The translations under genes were made by a program, and so were the position numbers. Positions 46,654-54,279 of a stretch of 64,000 nucleotides of DNA are shown piece after piece. How positions within the stretch are numbered: the stretch's first letter is position 1; each line of letters opens with the position of its first letter. Origin of the DNA: Isoptericola peretonis. Its GTDB lineage: Bacteria > Actinomycetota > Actinomycetes > Actinomycetales > Cellulomonadaceae. The notes beneath the pieces were generated by a model. That model had not been told where the DNA came from. It did no database searches and saw nothing but the letters and a program-made list of their open reading frames with translations. The stretch is taken from positions 186,001 through 250,000 of the forward strand of contig JALQCY010000001.1 of NCBI GenBank assembly GCA_023241745.1, given 5' to 3'.

Positions 46654-47882
46654 CGGGAACGCTCCTTGCTGTCGGTGCCGCTGGTGTCGCTCGAGGACCT
46701 GCGGCGGTCGTCGGGGGGCGCGTGCAGGGGCCCGTCCGTGCGGCTCAGGGGGTGGGCGTCGTCGCGACCGTGACGCACCGCGACCAGCTCGGCGACCACG
46801 GAGACGGCGACCTCCTCCGGCGTCACGGCGCCGAGGTCGAGGCCGATCGGCGAGCGCAGCCGCGCCAGGGCCTCGGGGGCCACGCCCTCGGCGCGCAGGG
46901 CCCGGAGCCGCTGGGCGTGCGAGCGACGCGAGCCCATGGCGCCGACGTACGCGAGCGGCAGGCCGAGCGCGAGCCGCAGGGTCGGGACGTCGAACTTCGC
47001 GTCGTGGGTGAGGACGGCGACGGCGGTGCGGGCGTCGAGGCGCCCGGCGGCGGACTCGGCGGCGAGGTACCGGTCCGGCCAGTCGACCACCACCTCGTGG
47101 GCCTGCGGGAACCTCCGCGGGGCGGCGAACACCTCGCGGGCGTCGACGAGGGTCACGTGGTACCCGAGCAGCCGCACCGCCCGGACGAGCGCGCCGGCGA
47201 AGTCGTTGGCGCCGACCACGACGAACCGCGGCGGGGCGAGCCGCGTCTCGACCAGCAGCGCGACGGGCTCCTCCACGTCGCCCGGGCCGCAGGTGCCGTC
47301 GTCCACGCCCGGAGCCGCGTGCACGGTCGCGGCGCCGCCCGCGCGCAGGACGGCGTCCACCTGGGCCGCGACCGCCGGCAGCGCGCCGTCGTCCACCAGC
47401 CCCCGCAGCGCGTCGTCCGGGCCGTTGCCGGCCGGTGCACCTGGCGCGTCGCGGAGGACGACGGCGGTGGGCCGCGCGAGGTCGAGCCGTCGCACGAGAG
47501 CGGCGGGCGCGTCGCCGCCGGCGGCCAGCCGGGCCAGCGCGAGCGCGCCGGGATCGGCGTCGTCGCCGGGCCGGACGGGCTGCACGTGCACCTCGAGCGC
47601 TCCTCCGCAGGTGAGACCCACGGCGAACGCGTCGTCGTCGGAATAGCCGAACGTCTCGCGGTGGCACTCGCCGACGGCGATCGCGTCGAGCGCGGCGGCG
47701 TGCACCGCGGCCTCCACGCAGCCGCCGGAGAGGCTGCCGATCACCGCGCCGTCGGCGCGCACCGCCATCGCGGTGCCGACCGGGCGGGGCACGGAGCCGG
47801 ACGCGCCCACCACCGTCGCCACGGCGAAGGGCGGGCTGCCCGGCGCGAGCCACGCGGCGAGCTGGTCGACCAGGGTGAGCAT
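46644..47882 (-). CDS. xdhC: XdhC/CoxI-family maturation protein
   Basis: A 412-aa XdhC-family protein that binds molybdenum cofactor and inserts its sulfurated form into xanthine dehydrogenase. It has an N-terminal XdhC_CoxI domain ([38 protein letters not shown]) and a C-terminal Rossmann domain ([40 protein letters not shown]). It is the middle of the purine operon. ATG at 47882 has AGGACTTCG upstream. The end overlaps the FAD-subunit start by 10 nt. Confidence 0.93.
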   Translation of the reverse strand: MLTLVDQLAAWLAPGSPPFAVATVVGASGSVPRPVGTAMAVRADGAVIGSLSGGCVEAAVHAAALDAIAVGECHRETFGYSDDDAFAVGLTCGGALEVHVQPVRPGDDADPGALALARLAAGGDAPAALVRRLDLARPTAVVLRDAPGAPAGNGPDDALRGLVDDGALPAVAAQVDAVLRAGGAATVHAAPGVDDGTCGPGDVEEPVALLVETRLAPPRFVVVGANDFAGALVRAVRLLGYHVTLVDAREVFAAPRRFPQAHEVVVDWPDRYLAAESAAGRLDARTAVAVLTHDAKFDVPTLRLALGLPLAYVGAMGSRRSHAQRLRALRAEGVAPEALARLRSPIGLDLGAVTPEEVAVSVVAELVAVRHGRDDAHPLSRTDGPLHAPPDDRRRSSSDTSGTDSKERSRWT

Positions 47883-47941
47883 CGAAGTCCTCCCGGTCGG
47901 TCGGACCTGCCGGGTCGCGGCAGGTCCGACCCACGTTGCCG

Positions 47942-49432
47942 TCAGGCGCCCAGCGCCGCCGAGAGCGGGCCGCGCACGAAGTACACGAGGAAACCGGCCG
48001 CGACCACCCACAGCAGCGGGTGCACCTCGCGCACCCGTCCGCAGGCGAACCGCAGCAGCACCCACGTGATGAAGCCGATCCCGATGCCGTTGGCGATGGA
48101 GTACGTCAACGGCATCGTCACGACGGTGAGGAACACCGGCAGGGCGACGGAGAAGTCGCCCAGGTCGATCTCCTTGATCTCCCTCATCATCATCGCGCCG
48201 ACCACCACGAGGGCGCCGCTGGCGACCTCGATCGGCACGACGGCGGTGAGCGGCGTGAGGAACATGGCGACCAGGAACAGGCCGCCGGTCACGACGGACG
48301 CCAGGCCGGTGCGCGCCCCCTCGCCGACGCCCGCCGCCGAGTCCACGAACACCGTGTTCGACGACGACGACGTGGCGCCGCCCACGACGGCCCCCACGCC
48401 CTCGACGACGAGGGCCGACTTGATCCGCGGGAAGTTCCCGTCGGCGTCGGCGAGCCCGCCCTGCTTGGCGAGGCCCGTCATCGTGCCCATGGCGTCGAAG
48501 AAGTTCGTGAAGAACAGCGTGAACACGAGCATCGTGGCCGCGAGCGCCCCGATGCGGTCGAAGGCCCCGAGGCTGAACTGCCCCAGCAGGGACAGGTCCG
48601 GCACGGAGACCAGCGACTCCGGCAGCGCCGGCACGGACAGGTGCCAGCCGCCGGGGTTGTCGTCCCCGCCGGGGCCGAGCTGCAGGATCGCCTCGACGAC
48701 GATCGCCACGACCGTCGTGGCGACGAGCCCGATGAGCAGCCCGCCCTTGACCTTGCGCGCCACGAGGACGCCCATGAGCAGGAGTCCGAGCACGAAGACC
48801 ATCGTCGGCACGGTGGTGATCGACCCGCCGTCGCCGAGCTGGACCGGCGGGCCGCCCGGGGTGCGGGTGACGAAACCGGCGTCCACGAAGCCGATGAAGG
48901 CGATGAACAGACCGATGCCCACGGTGATGGCGGCCTTGAGCTGGCGCGGGACCGCATTGAAGATCGCCGACCGCGCACCCGTCACGGCGAGCAGGACGAT
49001 GAGCAGCCCGTTGATCAGCACGAGGCCCATGGCCTCGGGCCAGGTGACGTCGCCGATGACGGCGACGGCGAGGAACGAGTTGATCCCCAGCCCGGCCGCG
49101 AGGGCGAACGGGAGGTTCGCGACGAGGCCGAAGAGGATGGTCAGCACGCCGGCGGCGAGGCCTGTGACGGCGCCCACCTGGGCGGTGGCGAGCCAGCCGC
49201 CCGCGACGTCCGTGGGGGCGTTCTCGGCGCTCGTCCCGCCGAGGATCAGGGGGTTGAGGATGACGATGTACGCCATCGCGAAGAAGGTCACCAGCCCGCC
49301 GCGGACCTCGCGTCCGGCGGTCGAGCCTCGCTCGGTGATCTTGAACAGCCGGTCCAGCGCGCCGCCGCGCCGGGTGCCGGTGGGGGTCTTGTCGTTCTCG
49401 GCGGTGTCCCGCCGGGTTCCCAGGACGGTCAC
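47942..49432 (-). CDS. NCS2-family guanine/hypoxanthine (xanthine) permease
   Basis: A 496-aa membrane permease of the AzgA/GhxP-type NCS2 group with 12-14 helices. Signatures include VTFFAMAYIVILNPLILGGT, LPFALAAGLGINSFLAVAVI, FTLFFTNFFDAMGTMTGLAK and ATSSSSNTVFVDSAAGVGEG, all in the order of the family. It would import the purine bases used by the guanine deaminase and xanthine dehydrogenase of the same operon. GTG at 49432 has AAGGA about 9 nt upstream. Confidence 0.94.
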   Translation of the reverse strand: MTVLGTRRDTAENDKTPTGTRRGGALDRLFKITERGSTAGREVRGGLVTFFAMAYIVILNPLILGGTSAENAPTDVAGGWLATAQVGAVTGLAAGVLTILFGLVANLPFALAAGLGINSFLAVAVIGDVTWPEAMGLVLINGLLIVLLAVTGARSAIFNAVPRQLKAAITVGIGLFIAFIGFVDAGFVTRTPGGPPVQLGDGGSITTVPTMVFVLGLLLMGVLVARKVKGGLLIGLVATTVVAIVVEAILQLGPGGDDNPGGWHLSVPALPESLVSVPDLSLLGQFSLGAFDRIGALAATMLVFTLFFTNFFDAMGTMTGLAKQGGLADADGNFPRIKSALVVEGVGAVVGGATSSSSNTVFVDSAAGVGEGARTGLASVVTGGLFLVAMFLTPLTAVVPIEVASGALVVVGAMMMREIKEIDLGDFSVALPVFLTVVTMPLTYSIANGIGIGFITWVLLRFACGRVREVHPLLWVVAAGFLVYFVRGPLSAALGA

Positions 49433-49462
49433 GTCGTTGTGTCCTTTCCGGCCCGCGGCGCG

Positions 49463-50011
49463 TCAGTAGTCGATGCGGGTGGACAGGACGCGCCACGCGT
49501 CGAACGGCGAGGCGGCGGACGGCGTGCGCTCGTGGCGCACCGCCATGACCTCTTCGCCGGCCCGGGTCGCGGGCAGCCCCTGGAGCCGGGAGGCGAAGAA
49601 GTCGTAGAACGCGGCGTCGTCGAACCCCGCCGCGGCCGCGTCGTGGCGGTCGGCGGCGAAGTAGACGGCGTCGACGCGCGCCCACAGGGCGGAGGCGAGA
49701 CACATGGGGCAGGGCTCGCAGCTCGAGTAGAGGACGGCCCCCGACAGGTCGAACGTGCCGAGCTCGGCACAGGCGCGCCGGATGGCCGTGACCTCGGCGT
49801 GGGCGGTGGGGTCGTTGTCCTGGGTGACGCGGTTGTTGCCCTCGACGACGCGGCCGTCGCGCGTGACGATCACGGCGCCGAAGGGGCCGCCCGCGTTCGC
49901 GACGCTGTCGACGGCCAGGGTGACGGCCTTCTCGAGGTGTGCTGCGGTCGGACGGACGGCCGGGGCGGCCGCGCTGGTGGCTTGCGGGTTGATCACGGCA
50001 TTGCGGTCCAT
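49463..50011 (-). CDS. guaD: Guanine deaminase (CDA-fold type)
   Basis: A 182-aa cytidine-deaminase-fold guanine deaminase that turns guanine into xanthine. Zinc and catalytic residues are in DPTAHAEVTAIRRACAELG and YSSCEPCPMCLASALWARVD. The C-terminal block ADRHDAAAAGFDDAAFYDFF and SPFDAWRVLSTRIDY matches Bacillus GuaD more closely than other deaminases of the fold. ATG at 50011 has GGAG 8 nt upstream; the frame stays open for 38 more codons but without conserved sequence. It is the first gene of the purine operon. Confidence 0.94.
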   Translation of the reverse strand: MDRNAVINPQATSAAAPAVRPTAAHLEKAVTLAVDSVANAGGPFGAVIVTRDGRVVEGNNRVTQDNDPTAHAEVTAIRRACAELGTFDLSGAVLYSSCEPCPMCLASALWARVDAVYFAADRHDAAAAGFDDAAFYDFFASRLQGLPATRAGEEVMAVRHERTPSAASPFDAWRVLSTRIDY

Positions 50012-50171
50012 GGTGAGTCTCCACGGTTCGGGCAGCGGCCCCCGGGGTGCTCGGGTCCGTCGGCCTCTCGGGCCCCGGTGGAGACCGGGCGCTCGGCGGG
50101 CCGCTGCAGGCGAGTTGTCCTTCATGCCGCCTGGTAGATAGCTGCCGGTGTCGGATCGATGTCGTCGATCA

Positions 50172-50203
50172 CCGGGCTGACGTCGTCCTCGACCTCAGCC
50201 CGG
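50172..50203 (-). promoter_or_regulatory. Hairpin in the guaD leader
   Basis: CCGGGCTGA at 50172-50180 pairs with 50195-50203, and inside it GTCG pairs with CGAC. It lies about 160 nt upstream of guaD within the predicted 5' leader and may be regulatory. Confidence 0.35.
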
Positions 50204-50228
50204 CCCGGGCCCGCCGTTGGCAACCGCG

Positions 50229-50257
50229 ACGCTAACACCCGGTGACGGGCGCCACAA
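50229..50257 (-). promoter_or_regulatory. Predicted sigma-A promoter of the purine operon
   Basis: On the minus strand TTGTGG (50252-50257) and TAGCGT (50229-50234) are separated by exactly 17 nt, giving a transcript start near 50222 and a leader of about 210 nt before guaD. Confidence 0.45.
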
Positions 50258-50429
50258 GAGTTTTGGAATCACTTTTCCGTATCGCGGGTGTTTCCGACGG
50301 ATGAAGCGCGTCTCGCATCGTGGTCCCACATGATGGACGCGGGCTGTCGCTCCAGGTCCCGCAGTTCCTAGAGTGGCCCCGAACCCACCGCACCGGCCGG
50401 CGTCCGGACGCCGCACAGATGGAGGAACC

Positions 50430-51356
50430 ATGCCCGCTCCCACCGACCCGACGCCGCGCCTCGCCGACTACGCGCACCCCGAGCGCCTCGTGACGACGTC
50501 GTGGCTCGCCGAGAACCTCGACACCCCGGGCCTGGTGGTCGTGGAGTCCGACGAGGACGTGCTGCTGTACGAGACCGGGCACATCCCCGGCGCGGTGAAG
50601 ATCGACTGGCACACCGACCTGCTGCAGCCGGTCGAGCGCGACTACCTCGACGGCGCCGGCTTCGCCGACCTGCTCGCGAGCCGCGGCATCTCCCGCGACA
50701 CGACGATCGTGCTGTACGGCGACAAGAACAACTGGTGGGCCGCGTACACGGCGTGGGTCTTCACCCTGTTCGGCCACGAGGACGTCCGCCTGCTCGACGG
50801 CGGCCGCAACCTGTGGGTGGCCGAGGGCCGCGAGCTGACCACCGACGTCCCGACCCCCGACCGTGGCGAGTACCCCGTCGTCGAGCGCGACGACGAGACG
50901 TTCCGCGCCTTCAAGGAGGACGTGCTCGCCCACCTCGGCAACGGCCCGCTGGTGGACATCCGCTCCCCGCAGGAGTTCTCGGGCGAGCGCCTGCACATCC
51001 CGGACTACCCGGAGGAGGGCGTGCTGCGCGGCGGCCACATCCCGTCGGCCCGCAACGTCCCCTGGGCCACCGCGGTCGCCGAGGACGGCACCTACAAGCC
51101 GCGCGCCGAGCTCGAGGCGATCTACCAGGAGGGTGGCCTCGGCCTCACCGCCGGCGACTCCGTGATCACCTACTGCCGCATCGGCGAGCGCTCGAGCCAC
51201 ACCTGGTTCGCGCTGCGCTACCTGCTCGGCATCGACGACGTCCGCAACTACGACGGCTCCTGGACCGAGTGGGGCAACGCGGTGCGCGTGCCCATCGTCG
51301 CGGGCGCCGAGCCCGGCGAGGTCCCGGCGAGCGTCAAGCAGCAGGTCGCTGCCTGA
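50430..51356 (+). CDS. Thiosulfate sulfurtransferase (tandem rhodanese, CysA/SseA type)
   Basis: A 308-aa rhodanese with two domains. The N-terminal, inactive half has [20 protein letters not shown]; the C-terminal, active half has [20 protein letters not shown] and the catalytic loop [11 protein letters not shown] with the sulfur-carrying Cys near residue 249. The length and [12 protein letters not shown] loop are those of mycobacterial CysA-type sulfurtransferases, which move sulfane sulfur from thiosulfate. ATG at 50430 follows GGAGG. A SufE-like gene lies 121 nt downstream, suggesting a shared role in sulfur transfer. Confidence 0.95.
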   Translation: MPAPTDPTPRLADYAHPERLVTTSWLAENLDTPGLVVVESDEDVLLYETGHIPGAVKIDWHTDLLQPVERDYLDGAGFADLLASRGISRDTTIVLYGDKNNWWAAYTAWVFTLFGHEDVRLLDGGRNLWVAEGRELTTDVPTPDRGEYPVVERDDETFRAFKEDVLAHLGNGPLVDIRSPQEFSGERLHIPDYPEEGVLRGGHIPSARNVPWATAVAEDGTYKPRAELEAIYQEGGLGLTAGDSVITYCRIGERSSHTWFALRYLLGIDDVRNYDGSWTEWGNAVRVPIVAGAEPGEVPASVKQQVAA

Positions 51357-51371
51357 CCGTCCCCGACCCGC

Positions 51372-51421
51372 CGCCCGCGAGGTAGTCCGAACTCGGCGAG
51401 ATCCGGACTACCTCGCGGGCG
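51372..51421 (+). terminator. 18-bp hairpin after the sulfurtransferase gene
   Basis: Perfect arms at 51372-51389 and 51404-51421 with a 14-nt loop, 15 nt after the stop codon. It probably ends transcription; no T tract is present. Confidence 0.55.
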
Positions 51422-51477
51422 TCTCGAACTGTCTCGTCCGCACCCGGACGACCCCGCGCTGAGCGAAGATGGGACCC

Positions 51478-51915
51478 ATGTCCGACGCCACCCTGCCCCC
51501 CTCGCTCGCCGAGATCCGCGAGGAGTTCCTCGCCCTGGCCGAGCGCGACCGGCTCCAGCTGCTGCTCGAGTTCTCCCGCGAGCTGCCCGGTCTGCCGCCG
51601 CGCTACGAGAGCGCCCCGGGCCTGCTCGAGGCCGTCGAGGAGTGCCAGTCCCCCGTGCGAGCCTTCGCGGAGGTGGACGGCGACGTCGTGCACTTCTACG
51701 CGACGGCGCCGCAGGAGGCGCCCACCACGCGCGGGTTCGCGTCGATCCTGGCCCAGGGGCTGTCCGGCCTGTCCGCGCAGCAGGTGCTCGACGTGCCGGA
51801 CGACTTCCCGCTCATGATCGGGCTCACCCGCGCCGTCAGCCCGCTGCGGCTGAACGGGATGGCGGGCATGCTGACGCGCGCCAAGCGGCAGGTGCGCGAG
51901 CAGCTCGCCGCCTGA
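51478..51915 (+). CDS. SufE-family Fe-S assembly protein
   Basis: A 145-aa SufE-like protein that accepts persulfide sulfur from a cysteine desulfurase and stimulates it. FSRELPGLPPRYES and EECQSPVRAFAEVDGDVVHF, with the Cys of the ECQSP active-site loop, and RGFASILAQGLSGLSAQQVL match the family. An in-frame ATG at 51469 is an alternative start. It lies next to the sulfurtransferase rather than in a suf operon. Confidence 0.93.
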   Translation: MSDATLPPSLAEIREEFLALAERDRLQLLLEFSRELPGLPPRYESAPGLLEAVEECQSPVRAFAEVDGDVVHFYATAPQEAPTTRGFASILAQGLSGLSAQQVLDVPDDFPLMIGLTRAVSPLRLNGMAGMLTRAKRQVREQLAA

Positions 51916-51934
51916 CGGCGCCCGACGTAGGCCC

Positions 51935-52321
51935 TCAGAAGTCGAACAGGTCCCCGAGGAACGAGTCCTTCTTCTTGCGCTTGCGGTACCGCGGGTCGTA
52001 CCCGCGGTCGTCGTACCGCTTGTCGTCATACCGCTTGTCGTCGTAGCGACGGTCGTCGTAGCGGGGCTCGTCGTACCGCCGGTCGTCATAACGACGCTCG
52101 TCGTACGACGCCGGGAGGGGCGGCCCCGGGGACGCCGGAGCCGGAGCGGGCGGCACGGGCCCCCGCGCCTCGGCGGCGATCTCGGACTCGAGCGACCTCT
52201 CGATGATCTTGTCGAGCTCGCCGCGGTCGAGCCACACCCCGCGGCACTGCGGGCAGTAGTCGATCTCGATCCCCTTGCGCTCGGTCATCACCAGGACGGA
52301 CTGGTCGTGCGGACACTGCAT
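51935..52321 (-). CDS. zf-TFIIB domain protein with RYDD repeats
   Basis: A 128-aa protein. Residues 1-50 are a zf-TFIIB domain: MQCPHDQSVLVMTERKGIEI, then CPQCRGVWLDRGELDKII, with paired Cys residues for one zinc. A Pro/Ala linker follows, then six to seven copies of a hexapeptide like RYDDRR/RYDDKR ending in a Lys-rich tail and SFLGDLFDF. The short aromatic C terminus could be a docking peptide. Function is unknown; the domain is widespread in actinobacteria. Confidence 0.88.
   Translation of the reverse strand: MQCPHDQSVLVMTERKGIEIDYCPQCRGVWLDRGELDKIIERSLESEIAAEARGPVPPAPAPASPGPPLPASYDERRYDDRRYDEPRYDDRRYDDKRYDDKRYDDRGYDPRYRKRKKKDSFLGDLFDF
52005..52110. repeat. In-gene 18-21 bp direct repeats (RYDD tract)
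   Basis: Short direct repeats of the form TCGTCRTACCGCTTG and variants encode the RYDD-type hexapeptides of the zf-TFIIB protein. They are coding repeats, not a CRISPR array: there are no unique spacers. Confidence 0.7.
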
Positions 52322-52401
52322 GGCGCGCTGCTCCTTCGTCGGGTGGTGGTGACAACGGCCCGGACCCGCGCGAGGTTCCCTCCGTGTGCGAGAGTGTGCG
52401 C

Positions 52402-52788
52402 ATGACGGTGCTCGTGGCCTACAACCCGTCGCCCCACGGTGAGGCGGCCGTCCGGACGGCGATCACGGAGGCGGCCCGGCGCGGTCTCGCCCTCCATGTG
52501 GTGCACCTCGCTCGGTCGGACGACCCGGTCGACGGCGACCCTCTCGACGACCTGCTGGCGCAGGCCCCGGCCGGGGTGGACGTCCAGCCGGTCACCCGGC
52601 GCACCTCGGGCACCGAGCCCGCCGACGCCATCCTCGACGCCGCCGACCGGACGGGCGCGACGCTCGTCGTCCTGGGGTCGCGCAAGCGCTCCAGCGCGGG
52701 CACCTTCCTCATCGGCACGACCACGCAGCGGGTGCTGCTCGACTCCCCCGTGCCCGTGCTCGTCGTCAAGGACACCTACGACGACTGA
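52402..52788 (+). CDS. Universal stress protein (UspA family)
   Basis: A 128-aa single-domain UspA protein. It starts MTVLVAYNPSPHGEAAVRTA and ends in the ATP-binding block LVVLGSRKRSSAGTFLIGTT, then QRVLLDSPVPVLVVKD. The GxxxxG-S/T nucleotide loop is altered (GSRKRSSAGTFLIG), so it may bind ATP but is not certain. An in-frame ATG/GTG six codons upstream (52384) is less likely. Confidence 0.92.
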   Translation: MTVLVAYNPSPHGEAAVRTAITEAARRGLALHVVHLARSDDPVDGDPLDDLLAQAPAGVDVQPVTRRTSGTEPADAILDAADRTGATLVVLGSRKRSSAGTFLIGTTTQRVLLDSPVPVLVVKDTYDD

Positions 52789-52859
52789 CCCGCCGCTCCC
52801 GCGCGGGCGATCCGCCGACACGCGCCGGGACCCCTCGACGGGCACGCCGCGTCTCGGGT

Positions 52860-52865
52860 TACGGT
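52860..52865 (+). promoter_or_regulatory. -10 box, leaderless start of AGCS symporter
   Basis: TACGGT ends 7 nt before the GTG at 52873. The competing GTG at 52864 would overlap this box. Confidence 0.4.
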
Positions 52866-52872
52866 GCGCGGC

Positions 52873-54279
52873 GTGAATTCCTTCTCCGATGCTGTCAGTG
52901 CCGCCAGCTCCTTCGTCTGGGGCCCCTTTCTCCTGATCCCGCTGCTGCTGGGCACGGGCCTGTACCTCACGGTCCGGCTCAAGGGGCTGCAGTTCCGCAA
53001 GCTGGGGCCGGCCCTGCGCCTCGGCCTGCTGCAGCGCAAGGAGCCGTCGTCCGACGCCGCCGGCGACATCTCCCACTACCAGGCACTGACCACAGCGCTC
53101 GCCGCCACCGTCGGCGTCGGGAACATCGCCGGCGTCGCCACCGCGATCGGCATCGGCGGCCCCGGGGCGCTCTTCTGGATGTGGGTGACCGGCCTCGTCG
53201 GCATGGCGTCGAAGTACTCCGAGGCGTTCCTCGGGTCCCGGTTCCGCGTCGTGGACGAGAAGGGCGAGCAGCGCGGCGGGCCGCAGGAGTACCTCAAGCG
53301 GGGCATCCGAGGGCCGCTCGGCAAGGTGCTGGCGGTCGCGTTCGCCGTCTTCGCCGCCCTCGCCGCGTTCGGCATCGGCAACATGACGCAGACCAACACG
53401 ATCGCGCAGTCGCTCGACGACACGTTCGGCGTCCCGCCGCTCGCCACCGGCATCGTCATCGTGCTGTTCGTCGGGGTGGTGCTGCTGGGCGGCATCAAGC
53501 GGATCGGTGCGGTCACGGCCTCCTTCGTGCCCCTGATGATCATCTTCTACATCGTCGCCGGGCTGCTGGTGCTGGGCGCCAACGTCACCGCGATCCCCGA
53601 CGCCCTCGCGCTGGTGTTCACGGACGCCTTCACGGGCACCGCCGCCACGGGCGGGTTCGTCGGCTCCACCGTCGCCCTCGCCCTGCAGTTCGGCGTCGCC
53701 CGCGGCCTGTTCTCCAACGAGTCCGGGCTCGGGTCGGCCGCCATCGTCGCCGCCGCCGCCAAGACGCAGCACCCCGTGCGCCAGGGCCTGGTCTCCATGA
53801 CGCAGACCTTCATCGACACGATCATCGTGGTGTCCTTCACCGGCCTCGTCATCATCACGTCGGGGGCGTGGACCTCGGGCGAGGAGGGGGCCGCGATGAC
53901 CGCCGACGCGATGTCGTCCGGGCCGCTGGCCCAGTTCGGCGGCGCCGTGGTCGCGATCGCCGTCGTGTTCTTCGCGCTCTCCACGGTGATCGGGTGGGCG
54001 TACTACGGGGAACGGTGCGCCACGTCGCTGTTCGGGATCAAGGTGTCGTTGCCTTACCGCGTCGTCTTCACGCTCGTGTGCCTCGTCGGCGCGATGTGGG
54101 AGCTGGACCTCGTGTGGGGCATCGCTGACGTCCTCAACGGCCTCATGGCGCTGCCCAACCTTGTGGGCCTGCTCCTGCTGTCCGGGCTCGTGGTGCGCGA
54201 GACGAAGGCGTACCTCGCGAAGGACCCCGACCTCACCGACCCGCCGGCAGTGCTCGAGGACCTCTCTCCGGCGCGATGA
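52873..54279 (+). CDS. Alanine/glycine:cation symporter (AGCS family)
   Basis: A 468-aa sodium-coupled amino acid symporter with about 11 helices. FVWGPFLLIPLLLGTGLYLT is the N-terminal signature; GVGNIAGVATAIGIGGPGAL and FSNESGLGSAAIVAAAAKTQ are the sodium- and substrate-binding blocks of the AlsT/AGCS family. The start is GTG at 52873 because of the leaderless -10 box; GTG at 52864 is the alternative. The last 47 nt overlap, in the opposite direction, the end of the DUF2235 gene. Confidence 0.93.
   Translation: MNSFSDAVSAASSFVWGPFLLIPLLLGTGLYLTVRLKGLQFRKLGPALRLGLLQRKEPSSDAAGDISHYQALTTALAATVGVGNIAGVATAIGIGGPGALFWMWVTGLVGMASKYSEAFLGSRFRVVDEKGEQRGGPQEYLKRGIRGPLGKVLAVAFAVFAALAAFGIGNMTQTNTIAQSLDDTFGVPPLATGIVIVLFVGVVLLGGIKRIGAVTASFVPLMIIFYIVAGLLVLGANVTAIPDALALVFTDAFTGTAATGGFVGSTVALALQFGVARGLFSNESGLGSAAIVAAAAKTQHPVRQGLVSMTQTFIDTIIVVSFTGLVIITSGAWTSGEEGAAMTADAMSSGPLAQFGGAVVAIAVVFFALSTVIGWAYYGERCATSLFGIKVSLPYRVVFTLVCLVGAMWELDLVWGIADVLNGLMALPNLVGLLLLSGLVVRETKAYLAKDPDLTDPPAVLEDLSPAR

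Larger units (their letters stand above)
50012..50429. other. 418-nt divergent region, purine operon / sulfurtransferase
   Basis: Gene-free. On the minus strand it holds a good promoter at 50229-50257 for guaD and, in the resulting leader of about 210 nt, a 9-bp hairpin at 50172-50203. An AT-rich patch at 50256-50284 contains GGAA-N6-TTCC. Toward the sulfurtransferase, TAGAGT at 50369-50374 is a possible -10 box. Two tiny open frames of 10 and 14 codons occur at about 50303 and 50330 but show no conserved leader-peptide features. Confidence 0.5.

Noticed and set aside
42797..50011. Very long minus-strand frames of 1100-2000 codons across the purine and Zn-ribbon regions
   Set aside because: They join real genes with shadows of others; coding segments were taken only where conserved domains and plausible starts or overlaps were found.
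50303..50371. Cysteine-type leader peptide before the sulfurtransferase
   Set aside because: The two tiny frames (10 and 14 codons) lack the Arg-rich plus Cys pattern of known actinobacterial sulfur leader peptides and have no ribosome site.
52005..52110. Regular short repeats resembling a CRISPR array
   Set aside because: They are coding repeats giving the RYDD hexapeptides, with no unique spacers and no cas genes in the window.
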